Below are positions 1 through 12,099 of a stretch of DNA of 64,000 nt, piece after piece. Source of the stretch: Austropuccinia psidii. Lineage: Eukaryota > Basidiomycota > Pucciniomycetes > Pucciniales > Sphaerophragmiaceae. The number at the start of each line of letters is the position of its first letter. Position 1 is the first letter of the stretch. Position numbers and translations under genes: made by a program. The DNA is taken from assembly GCA_023105745.1 (NCBI GenBank), contig JALGQZ010000011.1, positions 44,236,698 to 44,300,697 on the forward strand, given 5' to 3'. The notes beneath the pieces are model-generated. The model saw only the letters and a list, made by a program, of their open reading frames with translations, was not told the DNA's origin and did no database searches.

Positions 1-684
1 TGCATTCTGCATCTATGTATAACCTGAATGGTAGTTCAAAGTCAGGCAAGATTAGCACAGGTGCATTTGTGAGTTCATGTTTTTTCCTCTCATATGCATC
101 CCTTCTTTCCTTGTTAATTCCAAACACTACATCTTTTGAACATAACCTGAATGAACTACTAGTTATGTGGGGAAGAACTTTGATGTGGTTTCTATAGTAG
201 CTAGCAAATACAAGGAAGGATTGCATATTTTTAATGCTTTTTGGTACTGGCTTTTGCAGTACTGCTGCTACTTTGTGCTGGTCAATTTCCAGACTAAGAC
301 CTGAGCCTTTATGTCCTAGAGCTAGTAGCTCTTGTTGGCCAAAATTGCACTCTTTGAGTGAACTTTTAATATTGATGGGTGTGGATTTACTTAGTACTCT
401 GTCTATGTACTTCACATGGTCTTACCATGTCTCTCAGTATACTATGATGTCATCAATATATACTACCATCCAGCCTTACAATATTTCTTCTTGAAATATG
501 GTGTCCATCATCCTTTGGAAGTGGGCTGGTGCATTCTTGATGCCAAATGGCATCCTGGTGTACTCATATATGCCCATATGACATATGATTCTGAGTATCT
601 TCATGGAGTTTGGTTTAACTCCATTCTGGTGGAAGCCTCTCATACAATACATTTTGTTTACGTATTTGGATTTTGCCAGTTTGC
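1..684 (-). pseudogene. Reverse transcriptase C-terminal half of element A
   Basis: Read on the minus strand, this stretch encodes the gypsy reverse transcriptase core after the solo LTR: a GFHQNGV segment near 600, an FGIKN-like segment near 540 and the catalytic YIDD box at 449-460. YIDD itself is preserved, but the next residues are followed by stops and the frame changes at least twice. It continues the fragment at 2127-2560; the two join exactly across the LTR and one CTAAG copy. The enzyme would have made element cDNA inside virus-like particles. It is now dead. Plus-strand ORFs here are antisense shadows. Confidence 0.8.
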
Positions 685-689
685 CTAAG

Positions 690-2126
690 TGTCAGCCTGT
701 GACTCAAAACCAGAGCACAAGCATGACATCCAAAATACCATAAACCAATGGTATAGCCAAAATACCACCAAAACATGAAACTGAGCCAAATTAGCTCAAA
801 AGGTATCAAACAAAAGAGGAAATTCACCTCTTCCTGAAAATATAAGTCCCATCACCATAGGACAAGAAATAACAAAGTTATTCCTGCTCAAAGTTATTGC
901 TGAGCATAAACCTTAATTTTCACCTCTCATCTAAAATCTAGAAGGAGAGGCTTAACCCCATCAAATGGGTACTCAAAATTAAGCTCTAAACCAGGGCTAT
1001 CCAATGGTACCAGCCAAACTGAGCTAGCACCAGTATTACTTGAGTTATGGTCAAATTCAGACCAAATAAGGGTGAACAAAACATTCACCTCTCATCTAAC
1101 TTCTACAGTTTTAGTGTGAGATACTTAAAGTGGGGTCTTTTTGGAAAGAGCACAATCAGGGCTATCTGATGGTGCTATCCATTTCCTCATAGCTCAACTA
1201 CAACAGAAGTTATTGGCCAAACAAGCTTAATACAGCTTTTGCCCAAACCACGCCAATGTACAAAAATACTTGTACATGGGATAACTTTGTCATATTTAAT
1301 GATAACCATGTCACGTTGGGTACCATTGTGTAGAGCCCATATAGAGATATTCAATGAACCAATTCTGAGCTTGATATCTCAAAAACTGACAGAGGTATGA
1401 CCATTTTAAGGTCAAAATCCCACCTGCTGTCATATACAGCCTTACCATGGGATAATATCCCATAACCATGAATATGAGGTGTCAAATAGATGAAGAAGCA
1501 TGTTTTTACTTCAATACCTCATATGTCAGTCAATACTGGGGTCCCATACAGTTTCTGTACAGCATTCTACGCGTCATACACGTCAGAATCAGGCTGTGAG
1601 GTCCCCAGATGAAAATTTTCACCCTGTATTGGTGAAAACCACCAAGATGTGGTTTCAAAACCACATCTGAGCCCAATACAGGGTATACAGGCTGTTTGAA
1701 AACCACAAGCCTGTCATAGAGAGTGAAAAATCTTCACTTCCTCTACGTGGAAAGGTCTAGTAGCCTTCTCACCCTAATTTCAGAATAAAAGGAGGGCTTT
1801 TCACAGCCAAAACCTTTCCTCATCCTGCTCTTGAATAACCTACGTAGTAAACTGTCAAAAACAGCTTTACTCTTGGTTAATAATCAGGTATACTCTTAAC
1901 TTAAAAGTATTGTAGTCTTTATTATTGTAACACAACAGGTAAAGCTGCACCCAGGGCTTTCAACAGCGCTCACCACCACTATATCTCTATAGTAAAGCCC
2001 TTAATACCTTAATTCTCTCATCTATTATCAACTTTATTATCTTTTAAAGCTATTTTTACCGTGTCACAGTCATAGTTAAAGCCTGTAAATACTTATATAC
2101 ACCTTTATCATAGACTCAACCTGATA
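690..2126 (+). mobile_element. Solo T-family LTR inserted in element A
   Basis: A 1,437-bp LTR starts TGTCAGCCTG and ends CCTGATA, a one-base change from the family end CTGACA. It is flanked by the 5-bp target duplication CTAAG (685-689 and 2127-2131). Removing the LTR and one CTAAG restores continuous reverse transcriptase sequence of element A. It is inverted relative to its host and has no internal region, so it is a solo LTR left by LTR-LTR recombination. It is homologous to 6123-7537, 40106-41429, 46872-48289 and 15816-24133. Confidence 0.9.
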
Positions 2127-2560
2127 CTAAGCCATGAGGTATCCTGGGTATAGGTTACCTGTAAGCTTTGTTATAGTTATTCAGAGGTCTGAAATCTCCA
2201 CACAGCCTAGACGTGCCATCATGCCAGGTGATCAGGACAGGTGTGGTAATTTCCACTATTTCATTGTGTCCAATCTGTCTGATGACATCGATAGCCAGGA
2301 GCTCATTGATATGTTTTTCAATTTCCTTCCTGGTTTCCAGACCTTCTGGGTAAGGAGGTCTCCTGAGCATGTGTGGATAAGGTCTTTCCACATCCAGATA
2401 TAATTCTATATCATGGCCTCTGATTTTGCCTAATGGTTCCTCACCAATGGCAAATTCTGGTCTATTCTTTCTCAGCATTTTCAGGAAACTTAGTTTCTGT
2501 TTACTGGTGAGGGTAGTGATAAAATGTCCCTCTCTGAATTCATTCAGTAGTTATTCAAGA
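2127..2560 (-). pseudogene. Reverse transcriptase N-terminal part of element A
   Basis: The minus-strand frame (clearest at 2155-2478) shows the conserved start of gypsy reverse transcriptase: an EEPLGKIRGHDIELYL segment, a PYPHMLRRPPYPE segment, IRQIGHNE, TTPVLITWHDGTSR and GDFRPLNNYN. These line up one to one with the intact frame of the R element at about 30330-30600. An in-frame TAA follows the AYR residues near 2155, after which PIPRI continues up to the LTR insertion point. It is a dead fragment. Confidence 0.8.
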
Positions 2561-2577
2561 GGATCTTGGGCAGATAT

Positions 2578-3083
2578 TTAGTATATATCAAGTGAAAATT
2601 TCTTTTCCTTGTTGGTACAAATTGTAATGTGCCTGTTTTTACTGTTGTAAATATATATACCATACATCCTCTGGAAACCTGTTCCCAGCAAAAACCATTG
2701 GATGTAGGAATCATCAAGCACAAAAAACTCTGGGTTAAGTCTGATGTTACCTTTCCTATGGGGTATAACTATCTCTTTGATAATTCTCCCAATGGAAGTA
2801 ATCTTCCCTGATGCACTATTGAAGTTCTTTGACTTGGTGGGCAATAGGTGGTTTCCCAGTTTGGGAAGTGGTTGTCCAGATAATTTCTGTCCACTATGGA
2901 GCAGTGTGCTCCACTGTCAATGATCAATGGATGTTGAGAATTGTCAATAGAAACAGTCATTTTTGTGGCTGTTCCATGTATGTATGCCATTCCTTTGGTT
3001 GGTGTAAACAGGAATGTTTGTACATCTTTTGTTTGCTTGAACAAGCTTTTGTTGGCAGTATCTTGTGGAATGCCTTCTTCCAA
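2578..3083 (-). pseudogene. Aspartic protease region of element A
   Basis: Minus-strand frames at 2769-3083 and 2578-2844 encode a retropepsin-like domain: a KGMAYIHGTATK lead-in, the active-site DSGAHCS box (DSG codons 2910-2918), then a LDNHFPNWE segment. The partner frame holds the downstream FFVLDDSYIQWFLLGT segment, equivalent to the ILGNDYL region of the R element. One frameshift separates the halves near 2800. The protease would have cut the Gag-Pol polyprotein. The active-site Asp is present but the gene is broken. Confidence 0.7.
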
Positions 3084-3092
3084 CTGTATTTC

Positions 3093-4250
3093 TTAGATTT
3101 CTAGTGGGGTTTCCTCTTGGTATTCCACTAGGAATTCTTCTCTTGGGTCTTGGTCATCATCAGATTGTTCTCTGATGGCATCACCCATAGAGTGTGATTC
3201 AGAATCCTCTGTTGGGGATTCCCCCTCTGCGACTTTCTCAATGGCATAGACTTTTTTCTTTGACTTTGGACAATTGTTGGCATAGCAGTCTATTGAGACA
3301 CATTTGTGAGAAGAATATTTCTTCTTTGCCACTTTTGCCACCTTTTCTCTGGGTTTGTATTTAAAATCCACCCTGAAAGTTTGTTTCCCTTTGAAACCAC
3401 TGCTTTTATATGGGGTTTGTTTCCCTATATTAGCTCTTTTCCTTACATCATGTAAGGTGTTTGCAATATCATCTAGAGTTTAATTGTGTTTGCATCTTCA
3501 TTTTACTACATGCTCTAGTTTTCCTGGCATTTGTGTTAGGAGTTTGTGATTCCTCATCTGAATGTTCATTTGCGGATCAATGGCTTTAAGTCTTTTAGAC
3601 TGCCTGAGTCACCACTCATACATACCTTTCTCCACAGAGTACTTGTCAGTTTCAAATTACATGGTATTTTGGCATATCCAGGTACCATTGCTGTACTTTT
3701 GGATGATTTGACCTTTCCACCATGGCCGCTTTCTTCTGCCATGGATTTCTTTCTTTCTGTGTACCCTATACTAGCATGTCCTTTAAGTGCTGTATTCAGT
3801 CTATCAGTAATCCAGTAGCTTGGTATACTTGGTACATCAATGAAGAGTCCATAAATATAATCTATGAGTTCCATATGATCATATTCTCCAGCTCCAGAGA
3901 ATTTGGGGTAGCTTGAGGCCTCAGGAAGATGTTTCAAGGCTTCCTTCTCTGAATAAGACATATTATCTCCATTTTGGTATTTTGAGGGAGATCCTTTCTT
4001 ATTAATCAAAATGGCAACCGGTTTGATGTCATCTTGGTGATATGGATTATTCATAACATGGCCTTGTGGTTGGGGCTTCATGCTATGGTAGACATTAAAC
4101 AGTTTGTTTATGTCTTGATCCATACAATCCCTGTCCCTTTTGCTGTTATGGTGTTCTTCAAAGACTAGATTCAGTCTTTTGCTGGTTTCTTCAGAGGCTT
4201 TTCTCAATTGAGCATGTCCTTATTTAAGGTTTTTAACAACTTTGTCCATG
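3093..4250 (-). pseudogene. Gag (capsid and nucleocapsid) remnant of element A
   Basis: The frame at 3566-4207 contains a PKFSGAGEYDHMELIDYI capsid motif, matching EWPTFTGEGEYDHMSFI of the R element. The frame at 3093-3371 is the nucleocapsid end: KCVSIDCYANNC is a shrunken zinc knuckle with the GHxxxxC part altered, followed by an acidic tail, as in the other copies. Stops and frame changes occur at about 3370-3570 and 4207. Gag would form the particle shell and bind RNA. Confidence 0.7.
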
Positions 4251-4449
4251 GAGGCTGTCAATATTTTCATCCTCTCACGTCTTGCTTCAAGTTCTTCAAA
4301 CTGCTTTTGAGTTTGCTCAGCATATTGGGACATTTGTAACCACAGTGCATCACTGTTGCGGTTACTCTCAGGTGTGACAACATTATGTTCCAACTGAGTG
4401 GGGGTAATATTTCTATTAATGTGACTACTTTTTCTAGAGCTATTTACAG

Positions 4450-5460
4450 CTACTTCTGCTTCTTGTGCATTTTGTTCACCAAATTAAACAGCTTCTGGAT
4501 CACTGGGTCTGACTCTCTCTTCCTCTTGCTGAAGGTGGTCTTGTTTTTGCCCTTGTATCCTTGTCTTCTCCTGGAACCTTCCAGGGATTGTGAAGAGTGG
4601 TGACTCTTGCCAGCTGATCTGTTGGTTTCTGAATGGTGTGAAGCCACTGGAGAGCTGATTTGGCCTGCTCCTTGTGAGCCTTAAGGAATCTGAGTATGCC
4701 CTGCCGGGGTCAGCTGTTCTTCTATAGCTTGGATAGTGGCTTGATTCTCTCTTATCCTGTTTGCCCTCACCTCCAGGAGTCTGAAATTCCTGGTGGGATT
4801 ACAACCTTTGGTGATTACCATAAGGTCTTTGAAGTCTATCTATTTGAGACAGATCTTCTGGAAACTTGCTCCCAGTTCTACCCAGTGGAATGCCAGGTTG
4901 AACGTCTTGTTGTCCATTATCCATTGAAACAAATCTTTGAGGAGTTGATGGAGCTGAAGAGCTTGATCCCTTCCTTTCCAGTCCTCTGGTTTGAGGCTCC
5001 TGTGGAATTGGAAAGTTAATGGAAGGGTGGGTATGATTTTCCTCAGTGTCTTTCCATCTACCACTGTGTGCAAGGTGTCCTCTTCCAGGTCTTCTGGTTC
5101 TGTAAGAGCCTTCTCTGTCTCTGGTTGGTTCCTTTAGAAGCCAATGTTTTTGAGGTGTACAGGGGACATATCAGTGTTTGCAAGAAGTCATAAAATTTAT
5201 GTTCTTAGGGTATTTACCTCTGACTGTGCCTTGTACAAATTTTTTGTCTTCTGATTTTGGCAATTTACCTTTGGAGGTTACAACTGGGTTAATTCTGGTA
5301 ATCTTCCCTGTACAAGTGTTTAAGGTTGGCTTACCTTGTATTGAAGCAGAGTTTTATGGTTTTCTATTTCTCTGAGTGTCAATGGGTGTCCACTTCTTTG
5401 CTGTGATCAGGCCTTCACTGTGCTTCTTTCCCTTGCCCTTGCTGCTGTCTGGTTCTGAGG
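4450..5460 (-). pseudogene. ORF1 / upstream Gag remnant of element A
   Basis: Two minus-strand frames, 4840-5073 and 4450-4647, encode a polar region upstream of capsid. The first has an LLKDLFQWIMDNKTFN segment resembling the HILKKFLKEEEIVKYSNGW segment of ORF1 in the R element. The second has a basic RRRQGYKGKNKT linker followed by PVIQKLFNLV, in the place where R has YRIPRIQKDAMDNVF. No known function; the match is weak and by eye. From 4250 to 4450 I see only out-of-frame gag-like sequence. Confidence 0.4.
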
Positions 5461-6102
5461 GTGTAAGTTGTGTGTTGGCCTGTGACTGGGTCCAAGTGGT
5501 ATATAGTTTTCTTTGACTGAATCAAACAGGGAAAGAAGGCTTAATGTCAGTTAAGACTCCTTAAGATGCTGTTTGCATGTCTAAGAATGGCCTCTGGGCT
5601 TGTATATTACTAAAATATGCCCTTGTATAGTGACAGTGTAATTGAATTAACAATTTCATGTCAGAAATACAGCTTACAGATATCTGGTACACTGTTTGTA
5701 TGCCAGTATCTCACATATTAACTTGTAATTAGCAAGTATAATCTGATTGAAAAGTGGTATGTAAGAGGGTAATTGAATTAAACATATACCCAACCACTCC
5801 TGAAGTGTTGGTTTTACAGTAAGAGGTGTCCTCATTTTAATTTAAAAAGGACCTTATTGATGGCTTAAAGTGTTTTGATATGTAAAAAATGCCAAAAATA
5901 AGGGTTTTTGTGGCAATTAGATTATAATCAACCACACCACAGTGTGATTAAAGAAGATAAATAATGGTGGTATATGACATATACCACTGTAAAAATATAT
6001 ATATTTTTATGAAAAAATTATGCCTAAAGAGATAAAACAATTTCTCAGAAATAAAGAAAATAAGAGAAAGAACTGACTTATAAGGTCCAAAAAGTTAAAA
6101 AG
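5461..6102 (-). other. Untranslated leader of element A
   Basis: AT-rich sequence between the primer-binding site and the first recognisable ORF1 sequence. No ORF worth naming, no RNA gene and no repeat of note was seen. Its position matches the leader of the intact R element (26804-27221). Confidence 0.5.
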
Positions 6103-6121
6103 ATACGGCCAGGCCCCCAAA
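6103..6121 (-). other. Primer-binding site of element A
   Basis: On the minus strand this reads TTTGGGGGCCTGGCCGTAT directly inside the 5' LTR. The same motif follows the 5' LTRs of R (26784) and B (45240). The TGGGGGCC part could pair with a tRNA 3' end terminating in CCCCCA; which tRNA is unknown. Confidence 0.7.
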
Positions 6122-6122
6122 A

Positions 6123-7537
6123 TATCCTCCTGAGTCTATGATAAAGATGTAATAAGGCTATTTACCACTTTAACTATGACAATGACATGCATAAAAGTAT
6201 TCAGAAAGGTTTAATTTAAAGATAAAGAGGGCTTTACTAATGAGAATTAGTGGTGGTGAGCACTATTGAAAGGCCTGGGTGCAGCTTTACCTGTTGGGTT
6301 ACAATAATAAAGACTACAATACCAAGATTTATAGTATAACAATTTTATTTTCCAAGAGTATAGCTGCTTTTGACAGTTGTACTACATAGTGATTAAAGAG
6401 CAGGATGGAGATTCCTTTTCTGGAAGTGAAAAGACCTCCTTTTATCCTGAAATGGGGTGAAAAGGCTGCTAGACCTTTTCACGTAGATGAGGTCAAAATA
6501 TTTCACTTTCTAGAACAGGCTTTTGGTTTGAAAAATGCCTGTATAGTCTTTATTGGGCTCAGATGTGGTTTTGAAACCACATCTGGGCAGTTTTCACCAA
6601 TACAGGGTGAAGATTTTCATCTAGGGACCACATAGCTTGATTCTGACATGTATTACATGTATAACGCTGTACAGAAGCTGTATGGGACCCCAGTATTGAA
6701 TCAAATATCAGGTATTGAAGGAAAAACAAGCTTCCTTGTTTATTTGACACCTCATAATCATAGTTATGGGATATTTTCCCATGGTACGGCTGTATTGGCC
6801 AAACTGTGGGATGTTGACATTAAAACAGCCATACATTTGTCAGTTTTTGAGATATCAACCTCAAAATTGCTTCAGAGTGTTTCCCTGTATGTGTTCTAAA
6901 AAATAGTACCTCATTTGATATGGTTATAATTAAATATGGAAAATTATGCCAGGTACAAGATTTTTATACATATGTGTGTTTTAGGCAAAAGGCTGTATTG
7001 GGCTTGTTTGCCTTATACCTTTTGTTCTAGATGAGATATGGGGAGATTGATTGAGCCATCAGATATCCCTGATTGAGCCCTTTCCAAAAGGACCCCACTT
7101 TAGGTATCTCACGCTAAAACTTTAGAAGCTAGATGAGAGGTGAATATTTTATTCACCCTTATTTGGCCTGAATTTGGCCATAACCTCTGTAATACTGGTT
7201 CTAGCTCCTTTTTGAGGGTACCATTGGATAGCCCTGACCTAGAGCTACATTGTGAATACCCATTTGATGGGGTTAAGCCCCTTACTCTGTATTTCAGATG
7301 AGAGGTGAACATTAAGGTTTATTCTAAGCAACAACTTTGAGAAGGAATAACTTTGTTATTCTTTGTCCTATGGTTATCAGACTTGTATATTTGGAAAGGG
7401 GTGAGTTTCTTCTTTTGTTTGATTCCATTTAAGCTGATTTGGCTCAGCTCCATGTTTTGGTGGTATCTTGGCTATACCATTGATTTATGGTATTTGGCTG
7501 TCATGCTTGTGCTCTGGTTTTCAGTCACAGCCTGACA
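6123..7537 (-). repeat. 5' LTR of element A (T family)
   Basis: A minus-strand LTR of 1,415 bp. Its outer end is CTGACA at 7532-7537; its inner end has decayed to TATCC at 6123. It shares long blocks with the other T LTRs: the GTGAGCACTATTGAAAGGC block near 6255, the pair of ATGTGGTTTTGAAACCACAT segments near 6570, and the CAGCTCCATGTTTTGGTGG block near 7445. This LTR would have driven transcription of element A. Confidence 0.85.
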
Positions 7538-8459
7538 AAATTAAACCATTTTGAAAGCTTTTGATGCCAAGAACCCAAATCTATAGTAATAGCTTGAGAA
7601 TATGGTATAATAATGATTTAATCATTATTAAAACTTAAGATAATGATTAATTCCAGTGGATAGCATCATTTTACAAGTGCTATGAGGTATATGATTGCTA
7701 TAATGAAGATGCCTTACTATATAAAGATTACTTCTTCCTCTGTTCCTTGCTCAGATGCATCAAATTCAAAAAATATGTAAATTAAAGGCAAAACAATTTG
7801 ATATTTAAAATAAAGCTCTTCAATTGCAAAATAATGAAGTTATAACTTGTATCAATAAGTTAATCTTTACACATTTTATCAATGGTTTATTAAAAACTGT
7901 GTAATTATCTTGACATAATTAAATTCTAGTAAAAACAGAAGAAATTGTATTTCTCACTCTTGTTGATTGTACTTACATTTTAAAGGAGTTTTAATTCATT
8001 CTTCAAAGATAAAATAACTCAAAATTACTATATCAGGTTTTAAAAGAAGGTTATTTTTATCTTATTATAATTACTTCTCTCTAAAAAACTTTATCAATGG
8101 AGATAGTATTAAAATTGATTTATAGCTTTATATTTGGTAATATTTCAGCTATAAAGCTTTACTTTTCATTAAATAGAAAGCTTTTATGATTTTATTATTG
8201 GTTGGTAACAATGAAATTAGCATTAATATATCAATAATTTCATTTTTAAAAAATCTGTTTTATTCATTATTTTTATAATATAGCTCATATTCTTTATTCT
8301 ATATAGATAATAGAGTATGTGTCTCATTCCATAATTACAATAACATTTGATTATTGTAATTTTTTGGATTGTTATTAATCCTTACTAATTATGAAATTGA
8401 GAGTGAAATAGGTAAAATATTAGAAATTTCTACTTATTTTTTCATAGTAACACCTCAAA
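7538..8459 (+). repeat. Old R-family LTR, 3' half only
   Basis: Diverged copy of the 3' part of the R LTR (compare 25900-26783). Shared blocks in order are ATTCCAGTGGATA near 7650, the TATA-like TATATAAAG near 7720, CAGATGCATCAAA near 7754, TTGGTTGGTAACAATGAA near 8200 and TTTTTTCATAGTAACACCTCA at the end. The 5' half is missing, cut at or near the end of element A's LTR. No primer-binding site follows, so it is a solo or 3' LTR remnant. Confidence 0.65.
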
Positions 8460-9639
8460 AAACTGAAAAAAAGGTAATACTATCTAAAGAAATGAGCTTC
8501 CAGACCCAAAAGAAATAAATTGTCTTTTTAGTTGAAAAGGATGAGCATTTTACCTCTGGATTTGTCATGTAACTGGTTCATACCATCCTGAAGAACCACA
8601 CTAACAAGGCTTCGTAAGTTTAATTTTTATGAAATATATAAAAGAATCTAGGAACCTTCTGAAAAAATCATGAGTTTATCAAAAAAAAGGAGAACATTGA
8701 TCCCAAAAACTAAATTTCAGTTGTTTACACAAATATTATGCACAGCATATTTACATGTTGGAGCTCAAATTTTCAAACAAAAAATATATAATACACATCC
8801 AAAAGCACATTAAAATTGAAGAAAAATACTATATTCCTCAAAGACTGCTTTTGTGCAGAGAAATCCATGGGAAATAGTACAAAATCCATGGTTTCTCCAC
8901 ACTATGACATCTTGAGCCCCTAAAGTATATGAAAGTACTCAAGAAAGGAGTGTTTTGTAGAAGAAGTTCAATCAAAACATTACAGTATTGCACAATTCCT
9001 CCACCATATTGCATCATAAATGAAAAATTATGTATTTCAAAGGAGTTAATCTCAATACAGCTATATGAAGATGGAGCACAGCATGATAAATGTATTTTCC
9101 ACCTCAATTAAATTGAAAAAAAATCTATGAAGGTTATGAAAAAAGAAAAATAGATTTTCAAAGAATAAACTTCATCTTAGTCAAAATAAGACATGTGATA
9201 TTAAATGAAATAAATCAATCTCTGCATGAAATGAGGCCATTCTAAAATGAAACCAGAAGAAAGATTACCTCAAGGCTATGTATAAAAATTTAATTTAGTG
9301 ATAATATAAAATGTAAAATTCCAACTAATATTTCCTCACCTTTTTAAAATTCAATGGAAGTGAATTCAACCAAAAATTCTGTATTTTACCAACTTTTTTC
9401 ACTTTTAAGAAAAACATCATCAGCTAAATGCTCTGAAAGATTCCATATTAATAGATATCATTTCAATTTCTGGAAACTGAATTTTCCCCACTTTCTCAAC
9501 AAAGAGAAACTCTCACTAGACAAATAATTTCAAAAAACTCCTGGTTTTCCAAGAAAAGTACCACTAGCACAAGTCTTTCAGAAAAAAAGCAATAGAGCCA
9601 CCAAAATACAACCTCATTGGTCATAGCTACAATGAGTTG
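8460..9639. other. Unassigned AT-rich stretch, possibly the 5' part of a P LTR
   Basis: No gene, RNA or clear repeat boundary is visible. A TGTAACTGGTTCATACC segment at 8569 weakly resembles the start of the P LTR (TGTGGTATTCCATACC). From there to 10521 is 1,953 bp, close to the 1,941 bp of the intact P LTR, so this may be its diverged 5' half. Short ORFs here have no recognisable content. Confidence 0.3.
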
Positions 9640-10521
9640 AAGTTCCAACTCAAAACGGCTATAATTGATTTGATGGCTTGATAAAATTGGTCAAAAAAAC
9701 GGACAAAGTGTCAATTTTTTGAACCAAAGATGAATTATCACTAGCTACAAGGTCTCGCCACTAAATCTTTTAAGTACCTTTGTTTTGGAAATCTCTATGA
9801 ATGTATAAAAGGTATAAATAGAAAGCCTCTCTAACACATTTACCCAGGATTCATGAAGCCAGTTCTCACATTACAGGATAGCAAACCTCCCTGAACTAGA
9901 ATGATATCTATGGTAGTATTAGTGCTTTTGTCATGGAAAGCTCAGTAGCATTTCCCAGCAGAGTGATATTATTGAAAGAAATAATCGTAATATTGATATA
10001 AGATTTACAAAAAGAATATTGAGTAATAATAATAACTAGTAGTACTAGTATTAGAAGCATCCTGATAATTAACATGAAAAAAAAGAAAGTAATTTTATTA
10101 TTATTATTATTATTATTAAGTAGCTGTGGTCCTTTTCTGAATAACCTTTGGGCTTAGTGAAATCATATTTCAAAGAAAAATCTTAAACTTTACTTCATTT
10201 ATGAAATACATTTTCTGTAAAGAAAAATTATTATTCTTGATTTTATTAAGAATTATAGTATCAAATCAGAGCTTTGAGAATAGTGTTATTGATAGGTCTG
10301 TTTTAGAGATCACTGATAAGTCTTCTCTATTTATTACAGAAACAAAGTTTATTTTATTTTGTGATCCTCTGTACACTGAATATTAAGTATTATTTAAAGG
10401 GTAGGACTAGGATTCTGGCACCCATGGTCATTGGATAATTTTCAAATGCAAAACAGCCTTACAAACAATATACCCCTCAAGGTAATGCCTTAATTCCTCC
10501 CACACCAAAAGGAGTTCCAAA
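9640..10521 (+). repeat. P-family LTR copy 1, 3' half
   Basis: Matches the 3' half of the P LTR at 60277-62217. It has a TTGTTTTGGAAATCTCTATG block before a TATAAATAG box at 9813-9821, then AAAGCCTCTC, and ends in CACACCAAAAGGAGTTCC near 10518. A run of (ATT)n lies at about 10092-10120. No primer-binding site follows, so it is probably solo or a 3' LTR. The left boundary is not resolved. Confidence 0.5.
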
Positions 10522-12099
10522 AATAAATCTCTCCCCCTTTTTGCCATTTTTTTATTTAAAAATACTTTTGTTTTTCCTGTTTGGTCATATCAAAATCAAG
10601 TTGTGATTGCATTTTTGACCATTCAAGCTTTATTCCTCCAATACATTTACTGTTGAAATGCTATTTGAATCTCCTTAAATAATATTTCTTATCCAATTTG
10701 TATAAGGCTTGTCCGCCTTTCTCCATTCAACTTCTGTTTATCAAATTTTAAGTGGACCTCATGATGAGCCTATATCCCTAAAGAAATATATATTAGTGTG
10801 CATAAAATTCAGAATAAATACATCACATACCAAATTTTTTGATGATAAATCAGGATTTGAGAGCAGCTTGGAGACACCATATCATATGAATTCCGCTGTG
10901 AGACACTGGTTTCATCAAGATTCATGACAGGAATATGTTTTCACTTTTGGGATGAACTATATATCTTATTATTTATCTATAGACAGGACAAAGCTTGGAT
11001 TATCAAAATATATTGTTTTCTCAAAATCTGGATTAATTCAGACTCTTTAACATCCTAAATCAGGGTATCTTCAGAGATTTCCATATTTGGATGAATAGTG
11101 ATTTTTCCCTCCTTTCTTACGGCAGAATCCTGAATTGAAATAAGAAATCAGAGTTTAGCACCAATCATGAGATATTGTATCTTATCCTACTTCATGGCTC
11201 ATTGGTTCTTCCTCCACTTAATTTAAAATAACCAAAAGCTCTTGAGTCATAAGTTACTACTGTAGTCACAATTGTCTTATGAATAAACAGTGTATTCATT
11301 TATTTCAAAAATGGAAACATACTTTCTAGCTTATCATCCAGATTATCGAAACCCTTTTTATCACCCTATTTTGCTATACCTTCCTCAGTGTAATTTTCAA
11401 GTTTCTTTGCTATTGAATATCTTTTATATGTACACCAGTGATCACAAATTCTTTTTTCACTGAAATTAAACCCCTGTCATGATTTCTTATACATCTAAAT
11501 GACCATAAGGTGAAATAAATTATTTTTAATTGAGGGAAGACTTCTCACAGATGTTCAGAAATTGGCTCCAAAACATGCATAAAAGCTTGCTTTATTGGTC
11601 AACCAGTTAAAAATACATAAAGAAGGTGGCCAAGCTGAGTGACCTGAAGTATGGGGAAGGCTAGAAGAAATTTTGTGAGTGTACTCATTTGGATTAATTG
11701 GGTTATTTATGGTTATACCTATACCAGTGTGCATTAATGGACAAACTAAAAAAGAAAGACTTCAGTATTATTACTTTAGGATCATAATATGGTGGCCATT
11801 GCGCTTTTTAAAGGAAGAAATTGAATATTTAGGGTGCAGAGAGATGGTAAAATGGTATTAAAGATGGATAGATTAGGCTAGAAAGAATAAAGTAGACAGT
11901 ATAACCATTGCAGTAGTATTTCAGAAGGTTCAAAAGAAGACTTCATAAGCTGAAAAAGGGTGTACTATGAATAAATTACAGTTACACAAAATGATAAAAC
12001 TCAACATTGGTAGAGATAAAATAATGTGTTATGGTAAACCAGGAAATTAAGGAAAAATAAAATCAAAATAAAGAATAGGGTTTAGGAGGAAACCAGAAG
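10522..12099. other. Unassigned sequence between two P LTR copies
   Basis: AT-rich with short ORFs of 60-72 codons that show no domain, compositional bias or conservation with other parts of the window. It probably includes the diverged 5' end of P LTR copy 2, expected to start near 11280 if that copy has the usual length. No RNA gene seen. Confidence 0.3.

Larger units (their letters stand above)
1..7537 (-). mobile_element. Ty3/gypsy element A (T family), minus strand, cut by the left window edge
   Basis: A decayed gypsy element reads right to left: 5' LTR (6123-7537), primer-binding site (6103-6121), leader, ORF1 remnant, gag, protease, then reverse transcriptase running off position 1. 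Order and motifs are those of Ty3/gypsy elements. No domain is intact because frameshifts and stops break all of them. A solo LTR of the same family sits inverted inside the reverse transcriptase at 690-2126. RNase H, integrase and the 3' LTR would lie left of the window. The base AAATT follows the LTR at 7538; the matching target duplication cannot be seen. Confidence 0.85.

Noticed and set aside
234..5375. Many plus-strand ORFs across element A
   Set aside because: They are antisense shadows of minus-strand gag, protease and reverse transcriptase.
10092..10120. (ATT)n run as a regulatory or CRISPR-like repeat
   Set aside because: A plain microsatellite in an AT-rich LTR; no spacers or unit structure.
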